Positions 17,736 to 28,480 of a stretch of 64,000 nucleotides of DNA are shown in pieces. The position numbers and the translations under genes were made by a program. Positions within the stretch are counted from its first letter, which is position 1. Every line of letters starts with the position of its first letter. Source of the DNA: Microbacterium keratanolyticum (GTDB lineage: Bacteria > Actinomycetota > Actinomycetes > Actinomycetales > Microbacteriaceae); assembly GCF_016907255.1 (NCBI RefSeq), contig NZ_JAFBBQ010000001.1, positions 2,356,001 to 2,420,000 of the forward strand, given 5' to 3'. Under the pieces are notes generated by a model. The model saw only the letters and a list, made by a program, of their open reading frames with translations. It had not been told where the DNA came from and ran no database searches.

Positions 17736-18170
17736 ATGAGTGCGGTCACGACCGCCGTTCCCCTGCTCGTCTACTTCTCGAGCATCTCGGGTAATACCGC
17801 GCGCTTCATCGAGAAGCTCGGCCTCCGCGCCGAACGTATTCCGCTGTACCGCACCGACGAAGAGCTCCTCATCGAGGAGCCCTTCGTTCTCGTCACCCCG
17901 ACATACGGCGGGGGACTGGGGCGAAACGTCGAGACGGGAGCTGTACCCAAGCAGGTCATCCGGTTCCTCAACGATGAGCGCAACCGCCGACACATCCGGG
18001 GAGTCATCTCCACCGGAAACACCAACTTCGGCGACTCCTTCTGTCTCGCCGGAGAGATCATCAGCCGCAAGTGCCACGTGCCTCACTTGTATCGGCTTGA
18101 AGTATTCGGCACACAGGAAGACGTCGAGCGCGTAGGCGACGGATTGGAACGATGGTGGAATCGACAGTGA
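17736..18170 (+). CDS. nrdI: Flavodoxin-like protein NrdI
   Basis: The 144-residue flavodoxin fold protein activates the dimanganese-tyrosyl radical cofactor of NrdF by delivering an oxidant. FMN-binding loops are recognisable: [17 protein letters not shown] for the phosphate, the TPTYGGG loop, and [15 protein letters not shown]. It begins 18 bases after nrdH and overlaps nrdE by 19 bases, so expression is coupled within the operon. Confidence 0.96.
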   Translation: MSAVTTAVPLLVYFSSISGNTARFIEKLGLRAERIPLYRTDEELLIEEPFVLVTPTYGGGLGRNVETGAVPKQVIRFLNDERNRRHIRGVISTGNTNFGDSFCLAGEIISRKCHVPHLYRLEVFGTQEDVERVGDGLERWWNRQ

Positions 18171-20311
18171 CAGACCCGGTGGCGTTCAAGATCAACCCCA
18201 ACTATGAGGGTCTGGACTACCACGCTCTCAACGCGATGCTGAACCTGTACGACGCGAACGGACAGATCCAGTTCGACGCCGACCGTCGTGCCGCGCGGGA
18301 GTACTTCCTGCAGCACGTCAACCAGAACACCGTGTTCTTCCACTCGCTCAAGGAGCGGCTCGACTACCTCGTCGAGAAGGAGTATTACGAGGCCGCGGTT
18401 CTCGACCAGTACTCGTTCGAGTTCATCCAGAAGCTCAACGACCTCGCCTACTCGAAGAAGTTCCGCTTCGAGACCTTCCTCGGCGCGTTCAAGTACTACA
18501 CGAGCTACACGCTGAAGACGTTCGACGGCAAGCGCTACCTCGAGCGCTTCGAAGACCGTGTCGTCATGACCGCCCTCGGTCTCGCCTCGGGTGACGAGCA
18601 GCTCGCCATCAACCTGGTCGAAGAGATCATCTCCGGTCGTTTCCAGCCGGCGACGCCGACGTTCCTCAACTCCGGCAAGGCGCAGCGCGGCGAGCTCGTC
18701 AGCTGCTTCCTGCTGCGCATCGAAGACAACATGGAGTCGATCTCGCGCGGCATCAACTCCTCGCTGCAGCTGTCCAAGCGCGGCGGCGGTGTGGCGCTGC
18801 TGCTCTCGAACATCCGCGAGGCGGGTGCGCCGATCAAGCAGATCGAGAACCAGTCGTCGGGCATCATCCCCGTCATGAAGCTCCTCGAAGACAGCTTCAG
18901 CTACGCCAACCAGCTCGGCGCACGTCAGGGCGCAGGGGCCGTGTACCTCTCGGCGCACCACCCGGACATCATGAAGTTCCTCGACACCAAGCGCGAGAAC
19001 GCGGACGAGAAGATCCGCATCAAGACGCTCTCGCTGGGCGTCGTCGTTCCCGACATCACGTTCGAGCTCGCCAAGAAGGGCGAGGACATGTACCTGTTCT
19101 CGCCGTACGACGTCGAGAAGGTCTACGGCGTGCCCTTCGGTGACATCTCGGTGACCGAGAAGTACCACGAGATGGTCGACGATGCGCGCATCAAGAAGAC
19201 CAAGATCAACGCGCGCGAGTTCTTCCAGACGCTCGCCGAGATCCAGTTCGAGTCGGGCTACCCGTACATCATGTTCGAGGACACGGTGAACAAGGCGAAC
19301 CCGATCAAGGGCCGCATCAACATGTCGAACCTCTGCAGCGAGATCCTGCAGGTGAACACCCCGACGACGTACAACACCGACCTGTCCTACGACCAGATCG
19401 GCAAGGACATCTCGTGCAACCTCGGTTCGATGAACATCGCCCTGGCGATGGACGCGCAGAACCTCGGCGCCACGGTCGAGACCGCGATCCGCGGCCTGAC
19501 CGCGGTCAGCAACCAGAGCCACATCAGCTCGGTGCGCTCGATCGAGGATGGGAACGATCGCACGCACGCGATCGGTCTCGGCCAGATGAACCTGCACGGC
19601 TACCTCGCTCGCGAGCGCGTGTTCTACGGTTCGGAAGAGGGCCTGGACTTCACGAACATCTACTTCTACACGGTGCTGTTCCACGCGCTGCGCGCCTCGA
19701 ACAAGATCGCCATCGAGCGTGGCGTCGCATTCGAGGGCTTCGAGGACTCGACCTACGCGTCGGGGGAGTTCTTCGACAAGTACACCGAGCGGGCATGGGT
19801 TCCCGAGACCGAGAAGGTCAAGGAGCTCTTCGCGGGGCACCACATCCCGACCCAGCAGGACTGGGAAGAGCTGAAGGCGTCGATCCAGAAGCACGGCATC
19901 TACAACCAGAACTTGCAGGCGGTGCCGCCGACGGGCTCGATCTCGTACATCAACAACTCGACGTCGTCGATCCACCCGATCGCGTCGAAGATCGAGATCC
20001 GCAAGGAAGGCAAGCTCGGGCGCGTCTACTACCCGGCGCCGTTCATGACGAACGACAACCTGGAGTACTACCAGGACGCATACGAGATCGGCTACGAGAA
20101 GGTCATCGACACGTACGCCGCCGCCACGCAGCACGTCGACCAGGGTCTGTCGCTGACGCTGTTCTTCAAGGACACCGCCACGACGCGCGACATCAACAAG
20201 GCGCAGATCTACGCATGGCGCAAGGGCATCAAGACGATCTACTACATCCGTCTGCGCCAGCTCGCCCTTGAGGGCACCGACATGACCGAGTGCGTCAGCT
20301 GCATGCTGTGA
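18152..20311 (+). CDS. nrdE: Class Ib ribonucleoside-diphosphate reductase alpha subunit
   Basis: The 719-residue catalytic subunit reduces ribonucleoside diphosphates to deoxyribonucleotides in the cytoplasm. Recognisable parts are [16 protein letters not shown] with Cys185, the SNLCSEI block with Cys395 in the 10-stranded barrel, the [21 protein letters not shown] segment (positions about 588-608) and the C-terminal redox tail ending CVSCML. It lacks the N-terminal ATP cone of NrdA, as expected for NrdE. It works with NrdF, NrdI and NrdH encoded beside it. The start overlaps the nrdI end by 19 bases. Confidence 0.97.
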   Translation: MVESTVTDPVAFKINPNYEGLDYHALNAMLNLYDANGQIQFDADRRAAREYFLQHVNQNTVFFHSLKERLDYLVEKEYYEAAVLDQYSFEFIQKLNDLAYSKKFRFETFLGAFKYYTSYTLKTFDGKRYLERFEDRVVMTALGLASGDEQLAINLVEEIISGRFQPATPTFLNSGKAQRGELVSCFLLRIEDNMESISRGINSSLQLSKRGGGVALLLSNIREAGAPIKQIENQSSGIIPVMKLLEDSFSYANQLGARQGAGAVYLSAHHPDIMKFLDTKRENADEKIRIKTLSLGVVVPDITFELAKKGEDMYLFSPYDVEKVYGVPFGDISVTEKYHEMVDDARIKKTKINAREFFQTLAEIQFESGYPYIMFEDTVNKANPIKGRINMSNLCSEILQVNTPTTYNTDLSYDQIGKDISCNLGSMNIALAMDAQNLGATVETAIRGLTAVSNQSHISSVRSIEDGNDRTHAIGLGQMNLHGYLARERVFYGSEEGLDFTNIYFYTVLFHALRASNKIAIERGVAFEGFEDSTYASGEFFDKYTERAWVPETEKVKELFAGHHIPTQQDWEELKASIQKHGIYNQNLQAVPPTGSISYINNSTSSIHPIASKIEIRKEGKLGRVYYPAPFMTNDNLEYYQDAYEIGYEKVIDTYAAATQHVDQGLSLTLFFKDTATTRDINKAQIYAWRKGIKTIYYIRLRQLALEGTDMTECVSCML

Positions 20312-20329
20312 TCGCCGCTCACTGATTGA

Positions 20330-21325
<996 letters not shown>

Positions 21326-21357
21326 AAGCCCAGATTAGAGGCTAAAAACAGAAACAA

Positions 21358-21399
21358 GCCCCTGCGGTGCTGAGAATCCTCGCTCAGTGCCGCAGGGGC
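21358..21399 (+). terminator. Strong hairpin terminator after nrdF
   Basis: GCCCCTGCGGTGCTGAG (21358-21374) pairs over all 17 positions with CTCAGTGCCGCAGGGGC (21383-21399), including two G-T pairs, around an eight-base loop. A short T-containing run follows. It ends the nrd operon and may also serve the convergent ATPase gene. Confidence 0.85.
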
Positions 21400-21471
21400 G
21401 TCTTCGTGCGCGCTGACTGTGAGAATGCGAGTGCCTGCGCGTGAGCGGTGCCAACCGGCCGGACGCCTGCG

Positions 21472-24354
21472 TCAGGTGGCGCTGTCGTGGCCGCCCTGTG
21501 GAGTCGATGCCTCGAGCGGTGTGGCGAAGATCGAGGCGACCGGTGGAATCCAGAGCGCCGAGGCGATGGCTGCGGAGACGACGACTGAGATGATCGCCCA
21601 CACGTCCCAGGCGTCTCCGGCCAGGATGCCGATGATCCCGAGCAGTGCGAGGATCGTGGCGTAGATCGTGATCAGCACCCGCGTCGGACGGCTGCCTCGG
21701 AGCACACCTCCGGAGACAGCCACCACGAAGAGTCCGAAGAGGGTGATGCCCGCTCCGACGAGAGAGAGCGCGACCACTTCCGCGTCGTCTGCACCGGAGT
21801 ATCGGTCGAGGAGGAGCAGCACTCCGAGCAGACTCGTGAGCAGGCCGTGCGCGAGCACCACGAGAGTCACGATCCGTGCCACCGTCGTGGCGACCAGTGA
21901 CCTGCGTGCTCGCCGTCCCGTCGGGCCCGTTGCGTCGCTCGTCACGGCGGGCGCTGCAGCCATCCCGCGCAGTACTCGCCTGTGAACGAGGCGCACGATC
22001 TCGATCCCGCAGACCATCAGAATCGCGATGGCTGCGACGAGCGTCGCGGCGTCGCGGCCGGGGTCGACCAGCGCGAAGAATTGCGTCGACAGGGGGAGGG
22101 TGAAGACCCCGATCAGTGCGAGGAACATCGCCCCGACCACAATGATCTTCACGGCGCTGAGCGGCCTCGCCAGCACGCTGAGCACCCAGATGCCGACGAC
22201 GGCAAGAATGATCGTCGCCCCTGTGCGCAGCTGCTCCTGACTGATCCCCAGATCGCGTGCGGCAAGGGTGTACGCCGTGATCCCGACCGCCACGATGATG
22301 CCCGCGGGGATCGCGAAGCTCAGCGATCGTCGGAGGAACCCGGGGACATAGCGCTGCGCGTTCGGCAGGAGCGCGAGGAAGAAGGCCGGGATCCCGATCG
22401 TGAGCCCGTCAGTGATGGACAGCTGGCGCGGCAGGAACGGGAACTCGAGGAGGAGCACACCGAAGAGCAGCGCGAGGCCGGTGGCGTACACGGTCTTGGT
22501 GAGGAAGAGCATCGAGACGCGTTCGATGTTGGCGATCACCTGGCGCCCCTCGGCCACGACATCGGGGAGGTGGGAGAACTGGCCGTCGAGCAGCACGAGT
22601 CGTGCGACGGCCTTGGTCGCCGGCGAACCCGAGTTCATCGCGATCCCGATGTCGGCCGACTTGATCGCGAGCGCATCGTTCACACCGTCGCCCGTCATGG
22701 CCACGGTGTGACCAGCCTGCTGCAGCGCGGAGACCATCAGCTTCTTCTGCTCGGGCGTGACTCGGCCAAAGACGGTGTGCTCGTCGAGCACGCGGGCGAG
22801 CTCTACGAGATCCTCGGGCAGTTCACGGGCATCGAACCCGTCCGCGGCGTCGAGTCCAACCTCGCGAGCGATGGCCGCAACGGTCCGTGGGCTGTCACCG
22901 GAGATGATCCGGACCCCCACGCCCTGTCGCCGGAAGTACTCGAGGGTGCGGGCGGCGTCCGGGCGCACCTGTTCGCGAAAGGTCAGAACCGTGACCGGGC
23001 TCAGATCCGCGGGCAGACGCTCCGCCTCGGCATCCCGTTCGTCGAGCGACGCGGGCGCATAGGCGAGGACGAGCGTCCTGCGCCCGGTTTCGGCCAGACG
23101 GATGACCTCCGCGCCGAGGGCCGTCGACTCGGAGGTGGCCAGATCTCCGAACACCATCTCCGGGGCGCCGAGAACCCATGTTCCCGAACGCTCGACGAAG
23201 GAGACCGCGCTCCACTTTCGCGCGGATGAGAAGGGAACGTACTGGGCGGGTGTGCGCGAGGCGGCGTCACCGACGAACCTCGACCGCAGGGCCCGTGCGG
23301 TCGCGTTGGCGTCCGGAGCGCTGCCGTACCATCCCAGCGCGCCCTCCCACCCGTCCTCGGGGCTCGAGAGAGGATGCGCGTCGTCGAAGACGATCTCGCC
23401 GAGTGTGAGCGTCCCCGTCTTGTCGAGACAGATGATGTCGACGCGGGCGAGGCCCTCCACCGCCGGCAGCTCATTCACCAGGACCTGCTGTCGGGCGAGC
23501 TTGGCAGCCCCGACCGCGAACGCGATGCTGGTCATCAGCACCAGACCCAGCGGAACCATCGCCGTCAGGGCGGCGATCGTGTTGACCACGGCCTGCACCC
23601 ATGTTCCGGTGGTGAACGCGGCCTCGTATCCTCCGGCCACGATCACCTGCGCGTTGAAGACCAGCAGGCCGATCGGCCCGATGCCCCAGCTCACCCACTT
23701 CAGCACCCGGTTGACGGACGAGCGCAGTTCGCTGGCGACGAGCGAGAATTTGCGCGCCTCACCCGCGAAGCGGTTGGCGTAGGAGTCCGCGCCGACGCGC
23801 GAAACCCGAGCCACCCCCTCACCTCCGACGACGATCGACCCCGAGAGTGCGAGCTCTCCTGGCCTCTTGTCGACGGGATCGGATTCTCCGGTCAGCATCG
23901 ACTCGTCGAACTGAAGCCCCCGAGACAAGCTCACCTCCGCGTCCGCAGGCACCTGGTCGCCCGCTCGGAGGATGAGGGTGTCGTCGAGCACGACATCGTT
24001 CGGCGGCACCTCGATCTCGGCGCCGTCCCTGCGCACGCGCGCGGGCGCAGCGCTCAGCAGCGCCAGTCTGTCCAGTGCGGCCTTGGCGCGGAACTCTTGG
24101 ATGCATCCGATGATCGCGTTTCCGAAGGCCGCAAAGCCGAAGAGCGCATCCTGCCACCGCCCGACGAGGAACAGGACGAAGAAGCAGGCGAAGACGATGC
24201 CGTTGAACAACGTGAAGACGTTGGAGCGGACGATGTTCCACGCGCTGCGGCTGGTGTCGGCGTCGTAGGCATTCGTCTCGCCGCGGGCGATGCGATCGGC
24301 GACATCCGCGGACGTCAGACCGGCGTCTGGGCTCGTCGCAACAGGGGCGCTCAT
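21472..24354 (-). CDS. CtpE-like cation-transporting P-type ATPase with C-terminal extension
   Basis: The protein has 960 residues. TGES (155-158), the phosphorylated Asp311 in DKTGTLT, and a TGDGVNDALAIKSADIGIAM hinge block are intact, as is PFSSARKWSAVSF in the nucleotide domain. N-terminal and domain features resemble mycobacterial CtpE, a P-type ATPase linked to Ca2+ uptake. The helix-4 motif is PLGL (269-272). CtpE-like proteins end near 790-800 residues; here roughly 170 more residues follow with about four hydrophobic helices. ATG 24354 follows TACATT by six bases. The transported ion is inferred, not read. Confidence 0.85.
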   Translation of the reverse strand: MSAPVATSPDAGLTSADVADRIARGETNAYDADTSRSAWNIVRSNVFTLFNGIVFACFFVLFLVGRWQDALFGFAAFGNAIIGCIQEFRAKAALDRLALLSAAPARVRRDGAEIEVPPNDVVLDDTLILRAGDQVPADAEVSLSRGLQFDESMLTGESDPVDKRPGELALSGSIVVGGEGVARVSRVGADSYANRFAGEARKFSLVASELRSSVNRVLKWVSWGIGPIGLLVFNAQVIVAGGYEAAFTTGTWVQAVVNTIAALTAMVPLGLVLMTSIAFAVGAAKLARQQVLVNELPAVEGLARVDIICLDKTGTLTLGEIVFDDAHPLSSPEDGWEGALGWYGSAPDANATARALRSRFVGDAASRTPAQYVPFSSARKWSAVSFVERSGTWVLGAPEMVFGDLATSESTALGAEVIRLAETGRRTLVLAYAPASLDERDAEAERLPADLSPVTVLTFREQVRPDAARTLEYFRRQGVGVRIISGDSPRTVAAIAREVGLDAADGFDARELPEDLVELARVLDEHTVFGRVTPEQKKLMVSALQQAGHTVAMTGDGVNDALAIKSADIGIAMNSGSPATKAVARLVLLDGQFSHLPDVVAEGRQVIANIERVSMLFLTKTVYATGLALLFGVLLLEFPFLPRQLSITDGLTIGIPAFFLALLPNAQRYVPGFLRRSLSFAIPAGIIVAVGITAYTLAARDLGISQEQLRTGATIILAVVGIWVLSVLARPLSAVKIIVVGAMFLALIGVFTLPLSTQFFALVDPGRDAATLVAAIAILMVCGIEIVRLVHRRVLRGMAAAPAVTSDATGPTGRRARRSLVATTVARIVTLVVLAHGLLTSLLGVLLLLDRYSGADDAEVVALSLVGAGITLFGLFVVAVSGGVLRGSRPTRVLITIYATILALLGIIGILAGDAWDVWAIISVVVSAAIASALWIPPVASIFATPLEASTPQGGHDSAT

Positions 24355-24360
24355 GCGCTC

Positions 24361-24366
24361 AATGTA
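24361..24366 (-). promoter_or_regulatory. -10 element TACATT for the CtpE-like gene
   Basis: On the minus strand TACATT ends six bases before ATG 24354, which supports this start over a long in-frame upstream extension. Confidence 0.5.
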
Positions 24367-24444
24367 GCGTGGCCCGCGACACGGGCGCAGCGCGCCTGCG
24401 AGTCGCTCGGCAGATCGGTGGTCCCTCACGCACCCGTTTGCTTG

Positions 24445-24461
24445 CGCGTTCGTCGAACGCG
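24445..24461. promoter_or_regulatory. 17-bp perfect palindrome upstream of gadB
   Basis: CGCGTTCGTCGAACGCG has perfect eight-base arms around one central base. It ends just before a -10-like TAGCTT (24465-24470), so a bound protein would sit in the promoter spacer or -35 zone of gadB. Candidate operator; the binding protein is unknown. Confidence 0.5.
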
Positions 24462-24554
24462 GCCTAGCTTGTTCACATTCGAGCAGACGGCGTGGAACCG
24501 ATTTGGCTTGATCGGACCCTCGCTGTCGGCGCACATGCGGAACAAGGAGACGAC

Positions 24555-25931
24555 ATGACCAGCGATGATTCCTTCAGCCCGGCTGCCCCGCTTTTCACGA
24601 GGCCGGTAGAAGCGGCGGGGGCTCCGCGTCACGTCATCCCGGCGACCGAGACCCTTCCCGCCACGGCGAAGCAGATCATCGAGGACGAGACGATGCTCGA
24701 CGGCAATGCGCGCCTGAATCTCGCGACGTTCGTCAGCACGTGGATGGACGACGATGCGCGACAGGTCTATGAGGCATCGTTCGACAAGAACATGATCGAC
24801 AAGGACGAGTATCCGCAGACGGCCGCGATCGAAGACAACTGCTGGCGGATGCTGGCGAATCTCTGGAACGCCCCGGATGCCGCGCGCAGCATCGGCACTT
24901 CCACGATCGGCTCATCCGAGGCGTGCATGCTCGGCGGTCTCGCTTTCAAACGGCGCTGGCAGCAGGCCAGGCGTGCGGCAGGCAAGGACACCTCCTCGCC
25001 GAATCTCGTGATGTCGTCCGCCGTGCAGGTGTGCTGGGAGAAGTTCTGCAACTACTTCGACGTCGAACCGCGCTACGTGCCGATCAGCGAGGAGCACAAG
25101 ACGCTCGACGGGCACGACCTGGCGAAGTACATCGACGAGAACACGATCGGCGTCGTGGCGATCATGGGGGTCACCTACACCGGCATGTACGAGCCGGTCG
25201 CAGAGATCGCCGCAGCCCTCGACGAGATCCAGAGGACGACGGGCCTCGACATCCCCATCCACGTCGACGGCGCATCCGGAGCGATGATCGCGCCGTTCCT
25301 GCAGCCGGACCTGGTCTGGGACTTCCGCCTCGAGCGGGTGCATTCGATCAGCACATCGGGACACAAGTACGGTCTGGTGTACCCGGGACTGGGGTGGGTG
25401 ATCTGGCGGGACGCGAAGTGGCTGCCGGAGGATCTGGTGTTCAAGGTCAGCTATCTGGGCGGAGAGATGCCCACGTTCGCCTTGAATTTCTCGCGCCCCG
25501 GTGCGCAGGTCGTGTTGCAGTACTATCTGTTCCTCCGGCTCGGCTTCGAGGGATACCGTGCCGTGCAGCAGGAATCTCAGGATGTGGCGAAGTTCCTGTC
25601 CGCGGGCATCGCGAAGCTCGACGCCTTCGAGCTGTGGAATGACGGCAGCGATATCCCCGTCTTCGCGTGGCGGCTCAAAGACGGGCACACGCACAACTGG
25701 ACCCTCTACGACCTGCAGGACCGTCTGCGGATGCGCGGCTGGCTGATCCCGGCGTACCCGATGCCCGCTGATCTCGAGCAGATCACTGTGCAGCGCATCG
25801 TCGTCCGCAACGGCCTCAGCATGGATCTGGCTCAGTCTCTGCTGCAGGAGATCGAGAACGAGGTCGCCTATCTCGACAACCTCGACGCGCCCATGCCCCG
25901 TGAAGCATCCCACGCGGCGTTCCACCACTGA
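24555..25931 (+). CDS. gadB: Glutamate decarboxylase
   Basis: The 458-residue PLP enzyme converts glutamate to GABA and CO2, consuming a proton. The cofactor lysine is Lys271 in STSGHKYGLVYPG, preceded by the IPIHVDGASGAMIAPF block with the PLP-binding Asp. NCWRMLANLWNAP and the GTSTIGSSEACMLGG phosphate-binding loop are typical. ATG 24555 has AAGGAG five bases upstream; a further in-frame ATG at 24492 would add a non-family N-terminus. With gadC 11 bases downstream it forms the classical acid-resistance pair. Confidence 0.95.
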   Translation: MTSDDSFSPAAPLFTRPVEAAGAPRHVIPATETLPATAKQIIEDETMLDGNARLNLATFVSTWMDDDARQVYEASFDKNMIDKDEYPQTAAIEDNCWRMLANLWNAPDAARSIGTSTIGSSEACMLGGLAFKRRWQQARRAAGKDTSSPNLVMSSAVQVCWEKFCNYFDVEPRYVPISEEHKTLDGHDLAKYIDENTIGVVAIMGVTYTGMYEPVAEIAAALDEIQRTTGLDIPIHVDGASGAMIAPFLQPDLVWDFRLERVHSISTSGHKYGLVYPGLGWVIWRDAKWLPEDLVFKVSYLGGEMPTFALNFSRPGAQVVLQYYLFLRLGFEGYRAVQQESQDVAKFLSAGIAKLDAFELWNDGSDIPVFAWRLKDGHTHNWTLYDLQDRLRMRGWLIPAYPMPADLEQITVQRIVVRNGLSMDLAQSLLQEIENEVAYLDNLDAPMPREASHAAFHH

Positions 25932-25942
25932 GGCGTGCCGAC

Positions 25943-27460
25943 ATGTCCACTTCGAAGACACCGGCTCCTCGCACCCCGTCCGGCACGCCTGGGGCGGTCT
26001 CGAATCACCCTCTTGCGCCGCGTTCCGCCGTGACGAGCTTTCTCGGCGTGGGCCAGCTCGCCCTGCTCACCCTCGTCGTCGTCGCGAGTCTGCGGTCGCT
26101 TCCGGCGATGGCGGTCTTCGGCCTCGGAAGCGTGACGCTGTACATCATCCCGGCGATCCTGTTCCTCATCCCCACGGCGCTCGTGGCGGCCGAGCTGGCC
26201 ACCGGGTGGAAGGGCGGTGTGTACATCTGGATCAGAGAGGCGATGGGCAACCGCTGGGGCTTCACCGCCGTCTGGCTGCAGTGGATCCAGAACGTCGTCT
26301 GGTACCCGACGCAGCTCGCGTTCATCGCCGGCGCGCTCGCGTTCGTCGTTCTCGATCCCTCCCTGTCGAGTTCCGGCTTCTTCACCGCAGTGGTGATTCT
26401 CGTCCTCTACTGGGGCTCCACGCTGATCGCGCTGCGCGGAGGGAACCTCTTCGCGAAGCTCGGCTCCTGGGGTGGCATCCTCGGAACCCTGCTGCCCGCT
26501 GCTCTGCTGATCGTCTTCGGAGCGATCTGGGTGTTCAGCGGTGAGAAGACGCAGGTGCCGCTCACTCCGGAGGCGGTGATTCCGCCGTTCACCGGCATCG
26601 CGTCGATCGTGCTCATCGTGTCGAACTTCCTCGCCTACGCCGGCATGGAGGTCAACGCTGTGCATGTGAATCAGATGAAGGATCCGGGGCGCGGGTTCCC
26701 GCGTTCGATCTTCCTTTCCGCGATCCTCATCCTGCTCGTGTTCATCCTGCCGACGATCGCGATCGCCGTGGCGGTGCCACAGAAGGAGCTCGGCTTGACC
26801 AATGGCATCATGCTCGCGTTCCAGGCGTACTTCGGACACTGGGGTGTCGGTCAGTGGGCGACAGCTGTGGTGTCGGCGCTGATCGCCGCCGGCGCGCTGG
26901 CCTCGGTGATCACCTGGATCGTCGGTCCGTCGAAGGGCGTGCTCGCTGCGGCGGAGACCGGCCTGCTGCCGCGCTGGCTGCAGAAGAAGAACAAGGCCGG
27001 CGTGCAGTCCGGGATCCTGATGCTGCAGGGGACGATCGTCACGCTGCTGGCCGCGATCTTCATCATCGTCCCGAACGTCAGCGCCGCGTTCGTCGCGCTG
27101 ATCGACATGTCCGCCGCGCTGTATCTCATCATGTACATGATGATGTTCGCGTCTGCGCTCATCCTCCGACGGACGCAGGGGGGAGTGAAGCGCGCGTATC
27201 GCGTGCCCGCGCTCGGGCTGGTGGCGGGCGTCGGGTTCCTCGCGAGCGCGACGGCATTCCTGTTCGCCTTCATCCCGCCGCAGGGCTTCACGGCCTTCCC
27301 GCCGGCGCTCTACCCGTGGATCGTCGCGGCGGTGATCGTGGTTCTCGGAGGCCCACCGCTTCTCTTCTACGCATTGAGGAAGCCCTCCTGGGATACTCGC
27401 AGCGATGCAGAGAAGGCCGCGCACGGCACACACGATGAGGACACCACCTCCACGGCCTGA
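25943..27460 (+). CDS. gadC: Glutamate:GABA antiporter-like amino-acid transporter
   Basis: The 505-residue membrane protein belongs to the APC superfamily, glutamate:GABA antiporter group. About twelve hydrophobic helices start at residue 35 or so (FLGVGQLALLTLVVVASL), with the characteristic WKGGVYIWIREAMG loop and NFLAYAGMEVNAVHVNQMKD segment. Paired with gadB, it would import glutamate and export GABA, removing cytoplasmic protons at low pH. The C-terminus is hydrophilic, as in GadC where it forms a pH-sensitive plug, though I cannot confirm that here. It starts 11 bases after gadB. Confidence 0.9.
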   Translation: MSTSKTPAPRTPSGTPGAVSNHPLAPRSAVTSFLGVGQLALLTLVVVASLRSLPAMAVFGLGSVTLYIIPAILFLIPTALVAAELATGWKGGVYIWIREAMGNRWGFTAVWLQWIQNVVWYPTQLAFIAGALAFVVLDPSLSSSGFFTAVVILVLYWGSTLIALRGGNLFAKLGSWGGILGTLLPAALLIVFGAIWVFSGEKTQVPLTPEAVIPPFTGIASIVLIVSNFLAYAGMEVNAVHVNQMKDPGRGFPRSIFLSAILILLVFILPTIAIAVAVPQKELGLTNGIMLAFQAYFGHWGVGQWATAVVSALIAAGALASVITWIVGPSKGVLAAAETGLLPRWLQKKNKAGVQSGILMLQGTIVTLLAAIFIIVPNVSAAFVALIDMSAALYLIMYMMMFASALILRRTQGGVKRAYRVPALGLVAGVGFLASATAFLFAFIPPQGFTAFPPALYPWIVAAVIVVLGGPPLLFYALRKPSWDTRSDAEKAAHGTHDEDTTSTA

Positions 27461-27546
27461 GATTTCCTGGAGCAGATCACATCGGGCATGGATTGTCGGG
27501 TGTGCGCGCTGGCGCGAGGACAGACTCGATCTCGAAGGGGGACACC

Positions 27547-28416
27547 ATGATCTCTGAGCTCAACGGACTCATCGACGAAGTCGGGGTGCGCCTGGCTGAG
27601 GATCTTGATGTGCCTGCTCTTGCTCGTCGCCTCGGCACGACGGAGTATCACCTGCGACGGATGTTCTCGTCGCTCGTGGGAATGCCGCTGTCCGAGTATG
27701 TGCGGCGGCGTCGGATGACGGTTGCGGCCGCCGATGTCCTGGCGGACGTGCCGTTGCTCGACGTCGCCGTCCGCTACGGGTATGGCTCGACGGAGGCACT
27801 CAACAGGGCGTTTCGTGCGGTGCACGGTATCAGCCCTGCAGAACTGCGTCAGCATGGTGGGCCCCTTCGCTCTCAACCGCAGCTCAGGCTCCGCCTGACG
27901 ATCGAAGGACGCTCCACCATGGACTCTCGCATCACCGACCACCCGCCGTTCCGCCTCGTCGGCCATGCCGTACAGGTGCCGCTCATCCACCAGGGGGTCA
28001 ACCCGCACATCCAGGCGCACATCGCATCGCTTCCCCTGGCGGAGCATGAGCGACTCAAGCAGCTCAGCGACAGCGAGCCCGCAGGGCTCCTGCAGGTGAG
28101 CGCCGACGTCGACCCCGACTTCACCGAGGGCAGCACGCTCACCTATCTGCACGGCGTCGCCATCGATCGCGCCACAGCCGTTCCGGATGACCTCGACGTC
28201 ATCGACGTTCCGGCCGGATCCTGGGTCGTGTTCCGCTCATCGGGCCCATACCCGGAGGCGTTGCAGGAGACCTATGCGGCATCGGCCGCGGACTGGTTCC
28301 CTTCGAACCCCTGGCGTCTGCGCGAGGGGCCGTCGATCGTCGCCGTCATCGACCGCGCTGAGGATTTCCGCACCGCGACGACGGAACTCTGGATGCCGAT
28401 CGAACGTCAGGCCTGA
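27547..28416 (+). CDS. AraC-family regulator with GyrI-like effector domain
   Basis: The 289-residue protein combines an N-terminal AraC double helix-turn-helix (about residues 5-105, ending in the LDVAVRYGYGSTEALNRAFRAVHG signature block) with a C-terminal GyrI-like/SOUL-type small-molecule binding domain (about 125-289). This layout is seen in Rob/TipA-like and BmrR-like effector-responsive regulators. ATG 27547 follows an AAGGGGG ribosome site. It lies downstream of gadBC with an 86-base gap; control of gadBC is possible but unproven. Confidence 0.85.
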   Translation: MISELNGLIDEVGVRLAEDLDVPALARRLGTTEYHLRRMFSSLVGMPLSEYVRRRRMTVAAADVLADVPLLDVAVRYGYGSTEALNRAFRAVHGISPAELRQHGGPLRSQPQLRLRLTIEGRSTMDSRITDHPPFRLVGHAVQVPLIHQGVNPHIQAHIASLPLAEHERLKQLSDSEPAGLLQVSADVDPDFTEGSTLTYLHGVAIDRATAVPDDLDVIDVPAGSWVVFRSSGPYPEALQETYAASAADWFPSNPWRLREGPSIVAVIDRAEDFRTATTELWMPIERQA

Positions 28417-28425
28417 GATAACGGG

Positions 28426-28468
28426 GCGGCCGGGTCGGAACTGACATTCCGACCCGGCCGCTTCTTAG
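28426..28468. terminator. Bidirectional hairpin terminator
   Basis: GCGGCCGGGTCGGAA (28426-28440) is followed after six bases by its exact inverse TTCCGACCCGGCCGC (28447-28461) and TTCTTAGG. It sits between the convergent regulator and SDR genes and can serve both. Confidence 0.85.
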
Positions 28469-28480
28469 GTCAGGCGCGAC

